Assembly (NCBI RefSeq): GCF_013403955.1
Contig: NZ_JABFDG010000001.1
Coordinates: 1,302,001 to 1,366,000, forward strand
From: Winogradskyella vidalii
GTDB lineage: Bacteria > Bacteroidota > Bacteroidia > Flavobacteriales > Flavobacteriaceae
Length of the DNA: 64,000 nt
Reading direction: 5' to 3'
Under the pieces are notes generated by a model, which was not told the DNA's origin, did not search any database, and worked only from the letters and a program-made list of their open reading frames with translations. Each line of letters opens with the position of its first letter. The stretch's first letter is position 1. Position numbers and translations under genes: made by a program. This document shows positions 42,503 through 51,922 of the stretch, one piece after another.

Positions 42503-43498
42503 TTATTTTGAAAGCTCTAACATTCTTTCAATAGGAATAATGGCTTTTTTTGCCAATTCAGCGTTCACTTCAATGTAGGGCAATTCGTGTTTTATACACA
42601 AATAAAGCTTTTGTAAAGTATTCATTTTCATATAAGCACATTCGCTACAAGCACAAGTATTATCTTCTTTAGCAGGCGCAGGAATAATGTCTTTATCTGG
42701 ATTTTCTTGCATCATTTGAAATAGAATTCCCGCTTCTGTTGCGACTATAAATTTGGTCTTATTACTGTTTCTTACATGATTTAATAAACCGGCTGTAGAG
42801 CCAATATATTTAGCTACTTGGAGTAAATGGGATTCCGATTCTGGGTGTGCAATAATTTCAGCATCCGCATGGGCTTTATGCAAGTCAATTAATTTTTCCA
42901 AAGAAAATGCTTCATGAACAAGGCAAGAGCCATCCCAAAGCAACATATTACGTCCGGTTTCTTTATTTAAGAAAGCGCCTAAATTTCTATCGGGAGCAAA
43001 AATGATAGGTTGCTCTTTCGGAATTGCATCTACGATTTTTTTAGCATTAGAAGACGTACAAACATAATCGCTAAGCGCTTTGATTTCAGCAGAGCAATTA
43101 ATATAGGTAACAACGACATGATTAGGATATTGCTTTTTAAATTCAGAAAATTTATCTGGTGGACAAGAGTCTGCTAAAGAACAACCCGCTAATAAATCTG
43201 GCAACAGGACCTTCTTATTTGGATTTAAAATTTTAGCAGTTTCCGCCATAAAATGCACACCAGCAAAAATTATCACGTCGGCATCGGTTTTAGCTGCTTG
43301 TTGTGCTAAAGCTAAACTATCACCAACAAAATCTGCAATTTCTTGGATTTCGTCTCTTTGATAATAATGCGCTAATAGAATAGCATTTTTCTCTTTTTTT
43401 AAGCGATTTATTTCTTTTACGTAATCAATATTTGGCGTTTCAATATCTAAGTACCCTTTTTGTTTCAGGTTTAATTTGGCGGATTCTAATCGTTGCAT
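42503..43498 (-). CDS. nadA: Quinolinate synthase
   Basis: A 331-residue iron-sulfur enzyme condensing iminoaspartate with dihydroxyacetone phosphate to quinolinate. [31 protein letters not shown] is the N-terminal signature, and the three cluster cysteines are candidates in YINCSAE (about 134), TCACSEC (about 283-288) and [18 protein letters not shown] and GSTAGLL are conserved substrate motifs. It precedes nadB by 10 bases. A -7 box on the minus strand at 43548-43555 lies about 50 bases upstream. Confidence 0.95.
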   Translation of the reverse strand: MQRLESAKLNLKQKGYLDIETPNIDYVKEINRLKKEKNAILLAHYYQRDEIQEIADFVGDSLALAQQAAKTDADVIIFAGVHFMAETAKILNPNKKVLLPDLLAGCSLADSCPPDKFSEFKKQYPNHVVVTYINCSAEIKALSDYVCTSSNAKKIVDAIPKEQPIIFAPDRNLGAFLNKETGRNMLLWDGSCLVHEAFSLEKLIDLHKAHADAEIIAHPESESHLLQVAKYIGSTAGLLNHVRNSNKTKFIVATEAGILFQMMQENPDKDIIPAPAKEDNTCACSECAYMKMNTLQKLYLCIKHELPYIEVNAELAKKAIIPIERMLELSK

Positions 43499-43547
43499 TT
43501 TTAAGAAGTTTCAATACGTATTTTAAAAATAGCGCATAAGTCTTTTG

Positions 43548-43555
43548 CAAAAATA
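43548..43555 (-). promoter_or_regulatory. Putative -7 box of the nadAB operon
   Basis: CAAAAATA reads TATTTTTG on the minus strand, a perfect TAnnTTTG box. It predicts a start near 43544 and a leader of about 46 bases. No NadR- or NrtR-type operator is evident. Confidence 0.4.
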
Positions 43556-43706
43556 GAATGTTCATTTTTTTTAAAACATGATAAAAAACATATAAATATT
43601 GTGAATTTATCTGAGCGATAGTCTGTGAATGATGATAAAATCTACAGGTTGTAAAAGACTATAGTTAACTAATTTTATGAGATTGATGTCGTAATTTTAA
43701 TCAAAT

Positions 43707-44309
43707 TTAAAATTCTGATGTTACTATTTTAATTCCCTTAATAACCATTTTTGTTTTAAGCTTTTCAAATCCTTTAGTATCTAATGCTTTAGAGGCGTCT
43801 TCTATAAAAGTACAGTTAAATCCCTCATTGTAAGCATCAATAATTGAAAAGTAAACACAGATATCAGAAGCTAAACCACATAAGAAGAGTTCGGTGGTTC
43901 CTTTTTCTTTTAAATAACTCGCCAATCCGGTTGATTTTATATGGCCGTTGTCATAAAACGCGCTATAACTGTCAATGTTTTTATCTGTTCCTTTTCTAAA
44001 AATAGCTTCAAAATTTTCAGTATTTAAATCCGGATGAAATTCAGCGCCTTCTGTGCCTTGCACACAATGATTTGGCCACAAGGTTTGTGGTTGACCATGA
44101 AGTTCAATCACATCAAAATTAGATGTCCCGTCATGATTGCTAGCAAAACTAATATGATTCTTAGGATGCCAATCTTGAGTGCCAATTATCAAATCAAATT
44201 GATGTTGTATGCCATTGATGATAGATACAATTTTATCTCCATCAGGAACAGGAAGCGCCCCGCTTGGCATAAAATCATTCTGTACATCAATTATCAGGAG
44301 GGTTTTCAT
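43707..44309 (-). CDS. pncA: Nicotinamidase
   Basis: A 200-residue amidase converting nicotinamide to nicotinate for NAD salvage. The triad is visible: Asp in IIDVQNDFMP (about residue 8), Lys in FRKGTD (about 109), and Cys in LASDICVYFS (about 151). The metal-binding histidines are in TQDWHPKNHISF (about 46-55). It follows pncB by 2 bases, so the two salvage steps are co-expressed. Confidence 0.94.
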   Translation of the reverse strand: MKTLLIIDVQNDFMPSGALPVPDGDKIVSIINGIQHQFDLIIGTQDWHPKNHISFASNHDGTSNFDVIELHGQPQTLWPNHCVQGTEGAEFHPDLNTENFEAIFRKGTDKNIDSYSAFYDNGHIKSTGLASYLKEKGTTELFLCGLASDICVYFSIIDAYNEGFNCTFIEDASKALDTKGFEKLKTKMVIKGIKIVTSEF

Positions 44310-44311
44310 AT

Positions 44312-45709
44312 TTAGAATTTATGTTGTTTTATTAAAGTGTCGCGCTCATTCTTAAGTTGAGAACTCAAACCAATTTTGTAAATATGCGGATTTTGAAAAC
44401 GCTTGTATTCATTGGGAAGTTGTTTTAAGCGCGCTTGAGAATATTCCGAAATTTCAGTAACGGTTCTCGATGGAACTGTTTTTTTTCCATCTTTCATCAC
44501 TTGTTCAAGAAGCGGTTCATGTTTAAAAGAATTAAGATCTAGGCTTTTAGTTGTGTCAAAAGGATGTTCCATTAGCGCCACTTTATCTTCAGAAAAAAGT
44601 CCTGTTGCATCTGCTCCGTAAAACATACCTTTATCGTCTATCATCCGATACACTTGCTTTTTAAAAGGTAAGGATATTTTAATAATATTTTCAGAAAGTT
44701 TGATTCTTGGTGTATCATTATATTCTGATAATTTATACACGCCGTCTATGGCAGCATCTGGTTTTCCGGTGACCAGATTTGTACCAACACCAAAAATATC
44801 AATAAGCGCCCCTTGTTCTTTTAAACTTTTTATCACATATTCATCCAATTGATTGGACGCTACAATTTTTACATAACCTAAATCGGCATCATCTAGTATA
44901 GCTCGCGTTTTTTTAGACAAATAAGCTAAATCGCCACTGTCTAAACGAACGCCTAATAATTGCTCTCCTCGTTGCTCCATTTCTTTGGCTACCGTGATGG
45001 CTTTGGGTAGTCCACTTTTAAGCGTATCATAAGTATCTATTAAAAGGACACAGTTTTTTGGTCGCAGTTTAGCAAAGTCTCGAAAAGCTTGTAATTCTTC
45101 ATCATAACTTTGTATAAAAGAATGTGCCATAGTACCAGAAGACGGAATATTATAATCTTCAGCAGCTTTAACATTACTTGTACTGTCAAAACCTCCAATA
45201 GCAGCGGCTCTAGAGGCATAATAACCGCCTGTAGCATGTGCACGACGTAAGCCCATATCTAATAAAATACCATCTTTAGCGCTATATCTTATTCTACTTG
45301 CTTTTGTAGCAATCAAGGTCTGAAAATTGAGAATGTTTAATAAAAGCGTCTCAATAATTTGGGCTTCAATAATATTAGCTTCCACTTGCAAGATAGGTCG
45401 GTTGGGGAATACCACATCACCTTCTTTGCTAGAATAAATAGTTCCTTTGAAACGAAAATTCTTTAAATAGTCTAAAAAATCACTTTCAAATCCTTGTTGT
45501 TTTAAATATGAAATGTCAGATTCAGAGAACTTAAGGGTTTCAAGAATATTTAAAACATCTTCTAATCCTGCAAAAATCGAATAACCACCTTTAAAGGGAT
45601 TGTGTCTAAAATAATAATCGAAGACCGCGCGTCCATTGGGTTTTGTTCCAAAATAAACTTGGGCCATTGTAATTTGATAGAGGTCGGTATAAGCAGCTGT
45701 AATATTCAT
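44312..45709 (-). CDS. pncB: Nicotinate phosphoribosyltransferase
   Basis: A 465-residue enzyme making nicotinate mononucleotide from nicotinate and phosphoribosyl pyrophosphate. TDLYQITMAQVYF at the N terminus, the catalytic HATGGY region (LRRAHATGGYYASRAAAIGGFDSTSN, about 152-178), GTMAHSF, LLIDTYDT and GVRLDSGDL (about 250-260) are the family motifs. It heads the pncB-pncA salvage operon, adjacent to the de novo nadAB genes. Confidence 0.94.
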   Translation of the reverse strand: MNITAAYTDLYQITMAQVYFGTKPNGRAVFDYYFRHNPFKGGYSIFAGLEDVLNILETLKFSESDISYLKQQGFESDFLDYLKNFRFKGTIYSSKEGDVVFPNRPILQVEANIIEAQIIETLLLNILNFQTLIATKASRIRYSAKDGILLDMGLRRAHATGGYYASRAAAIGGFDSTSNVKAAEDYNIPSSGTMAHSFIQSYDEELQAFRDFAKLRPKNCVLLIDTYDTLKSGLPKAITVAKEMEQRGEQLLGVRLDSGDLAYLSKKTRAILDDADLGYVKIVASNQLDEYVIKSLKEQGALIDIFGVGTNLVTGKPDAAIDGVYKLSEYNDTPRIKLSENIIKISLPFKKQVYRMIDDKGMFYGADATGLFSEDKVALMEHPFDTTKSLDLNSFKHEPLLEQVMKDGKKTVPSRTVTEISEYSQARLKQLPNEYKRFQNPHIYKIGLSSQLKNERDTLIKQHKF

Positions 45710-45874
45710 AAAAAGTTTTAAAAAATAAAGAGAATAAAATTACGGATATTTCGCCACACGAAAGATAAGACCATAAAAAAGTTCAAGTTTATTTACTCTA
45801 AAATAAAATTAAACACCTTTTTACGGAATAGTATTAATGAGTGGTATCCTTATGAAAAGACTATTTTTTTCTTC

Positions 45875-45919
45875 GGTAACATTGGTTACTAACTTAAATT
45901 ATTTATCGCTCTATTTTTG
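45875..45919 (+). promoter_or_regulatory. CRP/FNR-type operator (site 7) and -7 box, RND efflux operon
   Basis: GGTAAC-ATTG-GTTACT (45875-45890) lies 21 bp before a perfect -7 box TATTTTTG (45912-45919). The predicted start near 45923 leaves a leader of about 17 bases before the ATG at 45940. Confidence 0.65.
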
Positions 45920-45939
45920 TATTAGAAATAATTCAAAAT

Positions 45940-47250
45940 ATGAAAAGAATAACTTTAATAGGTATGCTTTTAGTGGTGTTTTTCAATCTTGACTTGCAAG
46001 CGCAGGAGAAGGTGGCTATTACAAAAGCTGAAGTCTTAAATAAAGTTTCAGAGCATAATACAAGTATTAAAATTTCTGAAGAAGATTTCAATCAGGCCAA
46101 AGCAGATTACAGACAAAGCAACGCTATTTTCTTACCCAATATTACAGCGAGTCACACCGCAATAGCAACCACCAATCCGTTAATGGCTTTTGGTTCTAAA
46201 TTGAATCAGGAAATTCTAACGCAAAACGATTTTAGTCCAGCCTTATTAAATGACCCTTCGCAGATTGAAAATTATGCTACAAAATTTGAAATTCAACAAC
46301 CCTTAATTAATGTCGATGGGATGTTTAAACGTAAAGCTGCGAAATCTAAAATGGAAGCCATGGCTTTAAAAACGGAACGTACCCAAGAGTATTTAGCTTT
46401 TGAGGTAGAAAAAGCTTATATGCAATTACAGTTGGCTTATAAAGCGGTAGATGTTTTAGAAAAAGCATTAGAAGCTGCAAATGCGAATAAAACTTTAGCC
46501 GATAATAGTTTAAAACAAGGATATCTACAACGTGCCGATGTTTTGAATGTAGAAGTACGTGTTACCGAAGTGCAAAACCAATTACAAGCCGCAAAAAGTA
46601 ATGTGCAAAACGCCTCTAATTATTTGTCTTTTTTAATGAATGACGAAAGTTATGTGGTATATACGCCAACGGATAGTTTAACGGTTTCAACCTATACGAT
46701 GACAGATAAAAGTATTTCAGAAAATCGTTCAGATATTAAGGCGATGCAATTGGCTTCTAATGCTTACGAAGCCATGAATAAAGCTGATAAAATGGCTTTC
46801 TTACCACGTTTAAATGCCTTTGGAAGTTATGAATTGTATGATGACCAAATTTTTCAAGCCGATGCTAATGGGTATTTATTTGGAGCACAATTGAGTTGGG
46901 ATATTTTTCAAGGATCTAAACGCTTTGGTAAAGCTCAAAAAAGTAAATCAGAATTTGAAAAATCAAAACTCGAATACAAACAATACGTATCTCAAAGTAA
47001 TTTAGAACTAAATAAGGCCAAACGCGCTTTTGTAGATGCTGAAAATAAATTAAAACTAACGGCTTTAGCTTTAGAGCAATCGGAAGAGTCTCTAAGAATA
47101 AGAACCAATAGATTTAAAGAGGGTTTAGAAAAAACATCCGATTTATTAATTGCCGAAACACAGTATTCACAGAAGCAACTCGAATATTATCAAACCATTT
47201 TTGAATACAATTACGCACAAGCTTATTTACAATTTTTAACCAAGGAATAA
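45940..47250 (+). CDS. TolC-family outer-membrane efflux protein of the RND operon
   Basis: A 436-residue exported protein with a signal peptide (about 1-21, ending LDLQAQ) and the two helical TolC repeats. FLPNITASHTAIATTNPLMAFGSKLNQE and FLPRLNAFGSYELYD ... GAQLSWDIFQGSKRFG mark the paired beta-strand insertions. It is the outer-membrane duct of the tripartite pump encoded downstream (adaptor 47331, pump 48600), and it carries operator site 7. Confidence 0.92.
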   Translation: MKRITLIGMLLVVFFNLDLQAQEKVAITKAEVLNKVSEHNTSIKISEEDFNQAKADYRQSNAIFLPNITASHTAIATTNPLMAFGSKLNQEILTQNDFSPALLNDPSQIENYATKFEIQQPLINVDGMFKRKAAKSKMEAMALKTERTQEYLAFEVEKAYMQLQLAYKAVDVLEKALEAANANKTLADNSLKQGYLQRADVLNVEVRVTEVQNQLQAAKSNVQNASNYLSFLMNDESYVVYTPTDSLTVSTYTMTDKSISENRSDIKAMQLASNAYEAMNKADKMAFLPRLNAFGSYELYDDQIFQADANGYLFGAQLSWDIFQGSKRFGKAQKSKSEFEKSKLEYKQYVSQSNLELNKAKRAFVDAENKLKLTALALEQSEESLRIRTNRFKEGLEKTSDLLIAETQYSQKQLEYYQTIFEYNYAQAYLQFLTKE

Positions 47251-47262
47251 AACCTCTTAACT

Positions 47263-47310
47263 AGAATCGAAGTGACAGAATATTGTCCGGTAGAGCGCAG
47301 TCGAGACCTA
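47263..47310. repeat. Intergenic repeat fragment
   Basis: AATCGAAGTGACAGAATATT followed by GTCCGGTAGAGCGCAGTCGA matches the pattern of TCGAxxTGAC and GAGCGCAGTCGAGA intergenic repeats common in Flavobacteriaceae. It separates the TolC and adaptor genes. Confidence 0.45.
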
Positions 47311-47330
47311 ACTAATAAACAAATTACAAA

Positions 47331-48410
47331 ATGAAAAAATATATTTACTTACTAACCTTAACAGCAACAGCATTTTTTTTAACAAGCTGTGGCAGTGAAG
47401 ACAAAAAAGCCGTTGTAGATAATTCACCTGCAATTGTTGTAAAGACGAGCCAGGTAGATACTAATGGGAATAGTCCATTTTTATCTGTAAGTGGTAAAAT
47501 TCAAGCTTCAAATAGTGCAGACTTAAGCACAAGAATGATGGGGTATGTTAATAAAGTGCATGTTAATGTTGGTGATAAAGTAAAAAAAGGGCAATTGTTA
47601 GTTTCTATTAATAATGCCGATTTACAAGCTAAGAAAGCCCAAGTTAATGCCGGAATTACTGAGGCAACAGCTGCTTTTAAGAACGCACAAAAAGATTATA
47701 ACCGTTATAAAAATTTATTTGCCGAAAACAGTGCATCTCAAAAAGAAATGGATGATATGACGGCTAATTTTGAAGTGGCTAAAGCACGTTTAGAATCTGC
47801 TAATCAGATGAAAAATGAAGTCAATGCACAATTTACTTATAGTAATATTACAGCGCCATTTAGTGGTACAGTAACGCGTAAAAATGTAGAAGCAGGTAAT
47901 ATGGCAAATCCGGGTGTGCCTTTAGTGAGTATAGAAACACCAGGGCATTTTGAAGTGATGGCTATGGTTCCTGAAACAGAAATTTCTGAAATTAAAAAAG
48001 GCACTACAGTTGATGTTTTGGTAAAATCTATTCACCAAACTATTAAAGGAGAAGTTACGGAAGTAAGTACATCTGCTAAAAATACTGGTGGACAATATTT
48101 GGTTAAAATTGATTTAGAAAAAACAGAGGCCAATATTTTATCGGGAATGTTTACTACCGTTCAGTTTCCTATTGAAAGAAAATCGAAATCAGAATTAGTA
48201 TTAGTACCAAGTGAAGCTATAATTACTAAAGGACAATTAACCGGTTTATACACGGTAAGCCAAAGTAATACAGCACTATTGCGTTGGTTACGTTTAGGTA
48301 GAACGTACGGAGACCAGGTAGAAGTATTATCGGGTTTAAATGCGGGAGAAACTTATATTGTTTCAGCTGAAGGGAAACTTTTTAATGGAGCTAAAATTAA
48401 TGTCCAGTAG
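47331..48410 (+). CDS. RND efflux periplasmic adaptor (lipoprotein)
   Basis: A 359-residue membrane-fusion protein with lipobox FLTSC (C20). The lipoyl halves are MMGYVNKVHVNVGDKVKKGQLLVSINNADL (about 63-92) and FTYSNITAPFSGTVTRKNVEAGNMANPGVPLVSIETPG (about 164-201), with a helical hairpin between, then barrel (EISEIKKGTTVDVLVKSI) and membrane-proximal domains. It couples the RND pump to TolC. A repeat-rich spacer of about 190 bases separates it from the pump gene. Confidence 0.92.
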   Translation: MKKYIYLLTLTATAFFLTSCGSEDKKAVVDNSPAIVVKTSQVDTNGNSPFLSVSGKIQASNSADLSTRMMGYVNKVHVNVGDKVKKGQLLVSINNADLQAKKAQVNAGITEATAAFKNAQKDYNRYKNLFAENSASQKEMDDMTANFEVAKARLESANQMKNEVNAQFTYSNITAPFSGTVTRKNVEAGNMANPGVPLVSIETPGHFEVMAMVPETEISEIKKGTTVDVLVKSIHQTIKGEVTEVSTSAKNTGGQYLVKIDLEKTEANILSGMFTTVQFPIERKSKSELVLVPSEAIITKGQLTGLYTVSQSNTALLRWLRLGRTYGDQVEVLSGLNAGETYIVSAEGKLFNGAKINVQ

Positions 48411-48437
48411 ATAGTGCTTAGTCACAGTTTGCAGTAC

Positions 48438-48465
48438 CCTGCAAGGTTTCAAAAACCTTGTAGGT
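48438..48465. repeat. Palindromic intergenic repeat
   Basis: CCTGCAAGGTTT and AAACCTTGTAGG pair with one mismatch around a 3-base loop. It is related to the palindrome at 35799-35826. It directly follows the repeat copy at 48414-48437. Confidence 0.55.
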
Positions 48466-48492
48466 ATTAACAAAGAAGAGTAAATAACACAA

Positions 48493-48584
48493 GAGTAAGC
48501 GCGTTAAGGATAGTAGTGGAAATCCTTTTTTTGCTGCCATGTATGGCAAAAAAAGATTGCAATGCATAGCCTGTTAAAACGCCC
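48493..48584 (+). ncRNA. Structured intergenic RNA-like element
   Basis: GCGTT (48501-48505) pairs with AACGC (48578-48582). AAGGAT (48506-48511) pairs with ATCCTT (48522-48527), and TTTTTTTGC (48526-48534) pairs with GCAAAAAAA (48546-48554). The block TAGTGGAAATCC and GATTGCAATG ... AGCCTG ... ACGCCC looks like a structured repeat often seen between genes of Flavobacteriaceae. Whether it is an expressed RNA or a mobile repeat cannot be told from one copy; the Rfam name is unknown to me. Confidence 0.4.
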
Positions 48585-48599
48585 AAAATATAAAACAAA

Positions 48600-51500
48600 A
48601 TGAAAGAAGGTATCGCAGGTAAAATTGCCAAAGTATTTATACAATCCAAATTAACGGTGTTGTTAATGATTGTATTTATGGTTGTTGGTGTTTATAGTTC
48701 ATTTTTAATTCCACGTGAAGAGGAACCACAAATTGATGTGCCTATGGCAGACATTTTTGTAGGCTATCCTGGAGCAAGTCCTACGGAAGTAGAATCAAGA
48801 GTTATTAAGCCATTAGAGCAATTAATTTCGAATATCAAAGGGGTGGAATATGTGTATTCGACGTCGATGAAAGAGCAAGGTATGGTGATTGTTCAGTTTT
48901 ATGTGGGCGAAGATATTGAGCGTTCGTTTGTAAAATTATACAACGAAATTAACAAACACATGGACCAAATGCCTGATGGTGTAACGTTTCCTTTAGTAAA
49001 AACACGTGCTATTGACGATGTGCCTATGTTAGGCTTAACCTTGTGGAGCGAGAATTATGACGATTACCAATTAAGCCAAATGGCACAGGAGCTAGAGGCG
49101 GAAATTAAAAAAGTTAACGATGTAGCGATTACGCATAAAATAGGAGGGAGAGACCGTCAACTACGTGTGGTTTTAGATAAAGATAAATTAGCGGCTAGTG
49201 GTTTGGATTTCTTGTCAGTTTCTGAAATGATTAAGGCGAACAACAGTCAATTGAGTTCAGGAAGTTTTGATAAAAACGATACAGAGTTTTTAATTAACAC
49301 CGGAAAGTTTTTAGAATCGGTTACCGATGTTGAAAATTTAGTGGTTGGTGTTCAGCAAAATCAACCGATTTATTTAAAGCAAGTGGCTCAAATTATAGAT
49401 GGTCCAGAAGTGCCACAGAATTATGTGAGTTTAGGTTTTGGAAAAGGAAGCGTGAAATCCACTGATTACAAATCAGAATATCCTGCGGTAACAATTTCCG
49501 TTGCCAAAAGAAAAGGGGCCGATGCCATGAAAATAGCAGAGGTGATCATTGAAAAAGTAGACCACTTACGTGCTAATTTAATTCCAGATGATGTTCATGT
49601 AGAAATTACTAGGAATTACGGAGAAACGGCGTCTCATAAAGTATCGGAATTATTGTGGCACCTTATCGGTTCTATTGTTGCCGTTACTATTGTGGTGATG
49701 TTAGCCATGGGCTGGCGAGGAGGATTAGTCGTGTTTTTGTCCGTGCCAATTACGTTTGCTCTAACGTTGTTGAGTTACTATATGATGGATTATACGCTCA
49801 ACCGAATTACCTTATTCGCATTAGTATTTGTAACAGGTATTGTCGTTGATGATTCCATTATTATTGCCGAAAATATGCACAGGCATTTTAAAATGAAACG
49901 TCTACCGTTTAAACAAGCAGCTTTATATGCGATTAATGAAGTGGGGAACCCAACCATATTAGCAACCTTTACAGTTATTGCTTCGGTATTACCAATGGCT
50001 TTCGTATCTGGGTTAATGGGGCCATATATGGCGCCAATGCCAATAGGAGCTTCTATAGCAATGATTTTATCACTCTTTGTAGCCTTAACCATTACACCGT
50101 ATTTGGGCTATATTTTCTTAAGAGAAAAAGATAAAAAAGGTGCGGAAGAAAAACCAGAAAAAGCAATTGAGGACACACGTATATTTAAAATTTACAACAA
50201 GTTTGAAAGACCACTTTTAGAAAATAAAGGAAAACGATGGTTGTTTTTATTGGGAACTTTTGCAGTTCTAATGGGTACGATGGTATTATTTTATACCAAT
50301 TCGGTAGCCGTAAAAATGCTGCCTTTTGATAATAAGAATGAGTTTCAGGTGGTGATTGATATGCCTGAAGGCACTACGCTAGAACGTACAGGTGTTGTGG
50401 CTCAAGAAATTTCGCAATACTTATCTACACGACCAGAAGTGGTGAATTATCAAAATTATGTAGGGACTTCTGCACCAATCACCTTTAATGGTTTGGTACG
50501 TCATTACGATTTACGTGGTGGTAGTAATATGGCAGATATTCAGGTGAATTTAATAGGAAAAGAAGAACGTACAGCGCAGAGTCACGATATCGCTAAATTA
50601 TTGCGTCCAGATATTCAGAAAATAGCTTCAAAATATAAGGCGAATGTGAAATTGGTAGAGGTTCCACCAGGACCACCAGTAATGTCTACGATTGTTGCTG
50701 AGGTTTATGGCCCTGATTACGATGAGCAAATTAAAGTAGCAAAACATGTAGAAAATATTCTTAATAATACAGCTGATGTTGTCGATGTAGATTGGATGGT
50801 AGAAGCAGACCAAACGGAATATCAATTTAAGATTAATAAAGAAAAAGCCATGTTGTATGGTGTAGCACCACAGCAAATTGCTTATACCATGAATATGGCC
50901 TTGTCTAACAGAGCGATTACTAATTTGTATGACGAAGATGCGGTTAATCAAATTGGTCTAGTGTTGGCTTTAGATGAAAAAGAGAAATCGACTATTACAG
51001 ATATTTCACAATTAAAAGTAAAATCTAAGCAAGGCCATATGATGCCAATTTCAGATTTGGTTACGATAAGTGAAACTATGGCAGCAAAGAGTATTGCTCG
51101 TAAAAACCAAAAACGTGTCGTTTATGTGATGGCAGATATGGCAGGAGAATTAGAGAGTCCGGCGTATGCTATTTTAGGAATGGAAGAAAAATTAAAAGAG
51201 ATTCCATTGCCTCCAGGTTACGCTATTAACGAAATGTATTTAGGTCAACCTGAATTTGAAGATGATTATACCGTGAAATGGGATGGTGAATGGCAAATTA
51301 CTTTGGAAGTATTTAGAGATTTAGGAATTGCCTTTTTAGGAGCTATTATCTTAATCTATATCTTAATTGTAGGATGGTTCCAAAACTTTAAAGCACCAAT
51401 TGTAATGATGGTTGCAATTCCGTTATCCTTAATCGGAATTATTCTGGGGCACTGGATTATGGGTGCATTCTTCACAGCAACTTCTTTTATTGGTATGATT

Positions 51501-51794
51501 GCTTTAGCAGGAATTATGGTAAGAAATTCAGTATTACTTATTGATTTTATTAACCTAAGAACAGCAGAAGGTGTACCCTTAAAACAAGCTGCTATTGAAG
51601 CTGGAGCTGTAAGAACAACACCAATTTTACTAACAGCAGGAACGGTTGTTATCGGTGCCTTTGTGATTTTGTTTGACCCAATTTTCCAAGGATTAGCCAT
51701 TTCATTAATGGGAGGAACTATTGTATCAACAGTCTTAACGCTATTGGTTGTACCATTAGTGTATTATATGATAGAGAAGAAGAATTATAAATAA
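48600..51794 (+). CDS. RND-family efflux pump, inner-membrane subunit
   Basis: A 1064-residue proton-driven pump with 12 membrane helices in two halves, each with a large periplasmic loop. IPREEEPQIDVPMADIFVGYPGASPTEVE is the conserved start of the first porter domain, and FALVFVTGIVVDDSIIIAENMHRHF in helix 4 carries the paired Asp (VVDDSI) that conducts protons. The second half has LIGIILGHWIMGAFFTATSFIGMIALAGIMVRNSVLLIDF. Sequence features fit the HAE1/hydrophobe group (AcrB-like) more than the CusA heavy-metal group, but the substrate is not known. It belongs to the operon starting at 45940. Confidence 0.94.
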   Translation: MKEGIAGKIAKVFIQSKLTVLLMIVFMVVGVYSSFLIPREEEPQIDVPMADIFVGYPGASPTEVESRVIKPLEQLISNIKGVEYVYSTSMKEQGMVIVQFYVGEDIERSFVKLYNEINKHMDQMPDGVTFPLVKTRAIDDVPMLGLTLWSENYDDYQLSQMAQELEAEIKKVNDVAITHKIGGRDRQLRVVLDKDKLAASGLDFLSVSEMIKANNSQLSSGSFDKNDTEFLINTGKFLESVTDVENLVVGVQQNQPIYLKQVAQIIDGPEVPQNYVSLGFGKGSVKSTDYKSEYPAVTISVAKRKGADAMKIAEVIIEKVDHLRANLIPDDVHVEITRNYGETASHKVSELLWHLIGSIVAVTIVVMLAMGWRGGLVVFLSVPITFALTLLSYYMMDYTLNRITLFALVFVTGIVVDDSIIIAENMHRHFKMKRLPFKQAALYAINEVGNPTILATFTVIASVLPMAFVSGLMGPYMAPMPIGASIAMILSLFVALTITPYLGYIFLREKDKKGAEEKPEKAIEDTRIFKIYNKFERPLLENKGKRWLFLLGTFAVLMGTMVLFYTNSVAVKMLPFDNKNEFQVVIDMPEGTTLERTGVVAQEISQYLSTRPEVVNYQNYVGTSAPITFNGLVRHYDLRGGSNMADIQVNLIGKEERTAQSHDIAKLLRPDIQKIASKYKANVKLVEVPPGPPVMSTIVAEVYGPDYDEQIKVAKHVENILNNTADVVDVDWMVEADQTEYQFKINKEKAMLYGVAPQQIAYTMNMALSNRAITNLYDEDAVNQIGLVLALDEKEKSTITDISQLKVKSKQGHMMPISDLVTISETMAAKSIARKNQKRVVYVMADMAGELESPAYAILGMEEKLKEIPLPPGYAINEMYLGQPEFEDDYTVKWDGEWQITLEVFRDLGIAFLGAIILIYILIVGWFQNFKAPIVMMVAIPLSLIGIILGHWIMGAFFTATSFIGMIALAGIMVRNSVLLIDFINLRTAEGVPLKQAAIEAGAVRTTPILLTAGTVVIGAFVILFDPIFQGLAISLMGGTIVSTVLTLLVVPLVYYMIEKKNYK

Positions 51795-51799
51795 AATCG

Positions 51800-51899
51800 C
51801 GTCAGTTCGAGTGATTCCGAAAGTATTCGGAATTGTGTCGAGAACATATTTAAAAGACTTCTCGATACAATTTTCTATCGAAAATCACTCGAAGTGACG
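51800..51899. repeat. 100-bp imperfect inverted repeat
   Basis: CGTCAGTTCGAGTGATT at one end mirrors AATCACTCGAAGTGACG at the other, and TGTGTCGAGAA mirrors TTCTCGATACA inside. This is a typical TTCGAGTG/CTCGAAxTGACG palindromic repeat of Flavobacteriaceae. It fills the spacer behind the RND pump gene. Confidence 0.65.
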
Positions 51900-51922
51900 A
51901 TAATATCAAAATATAGAAACAA

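Noticed and set aside
48467..48649. Minus-strand 60-codon reading frame upstream of the RND pump
   Set aside because: It overlaps the structured repeat element and the start of the pump gene, and shows no protein features.
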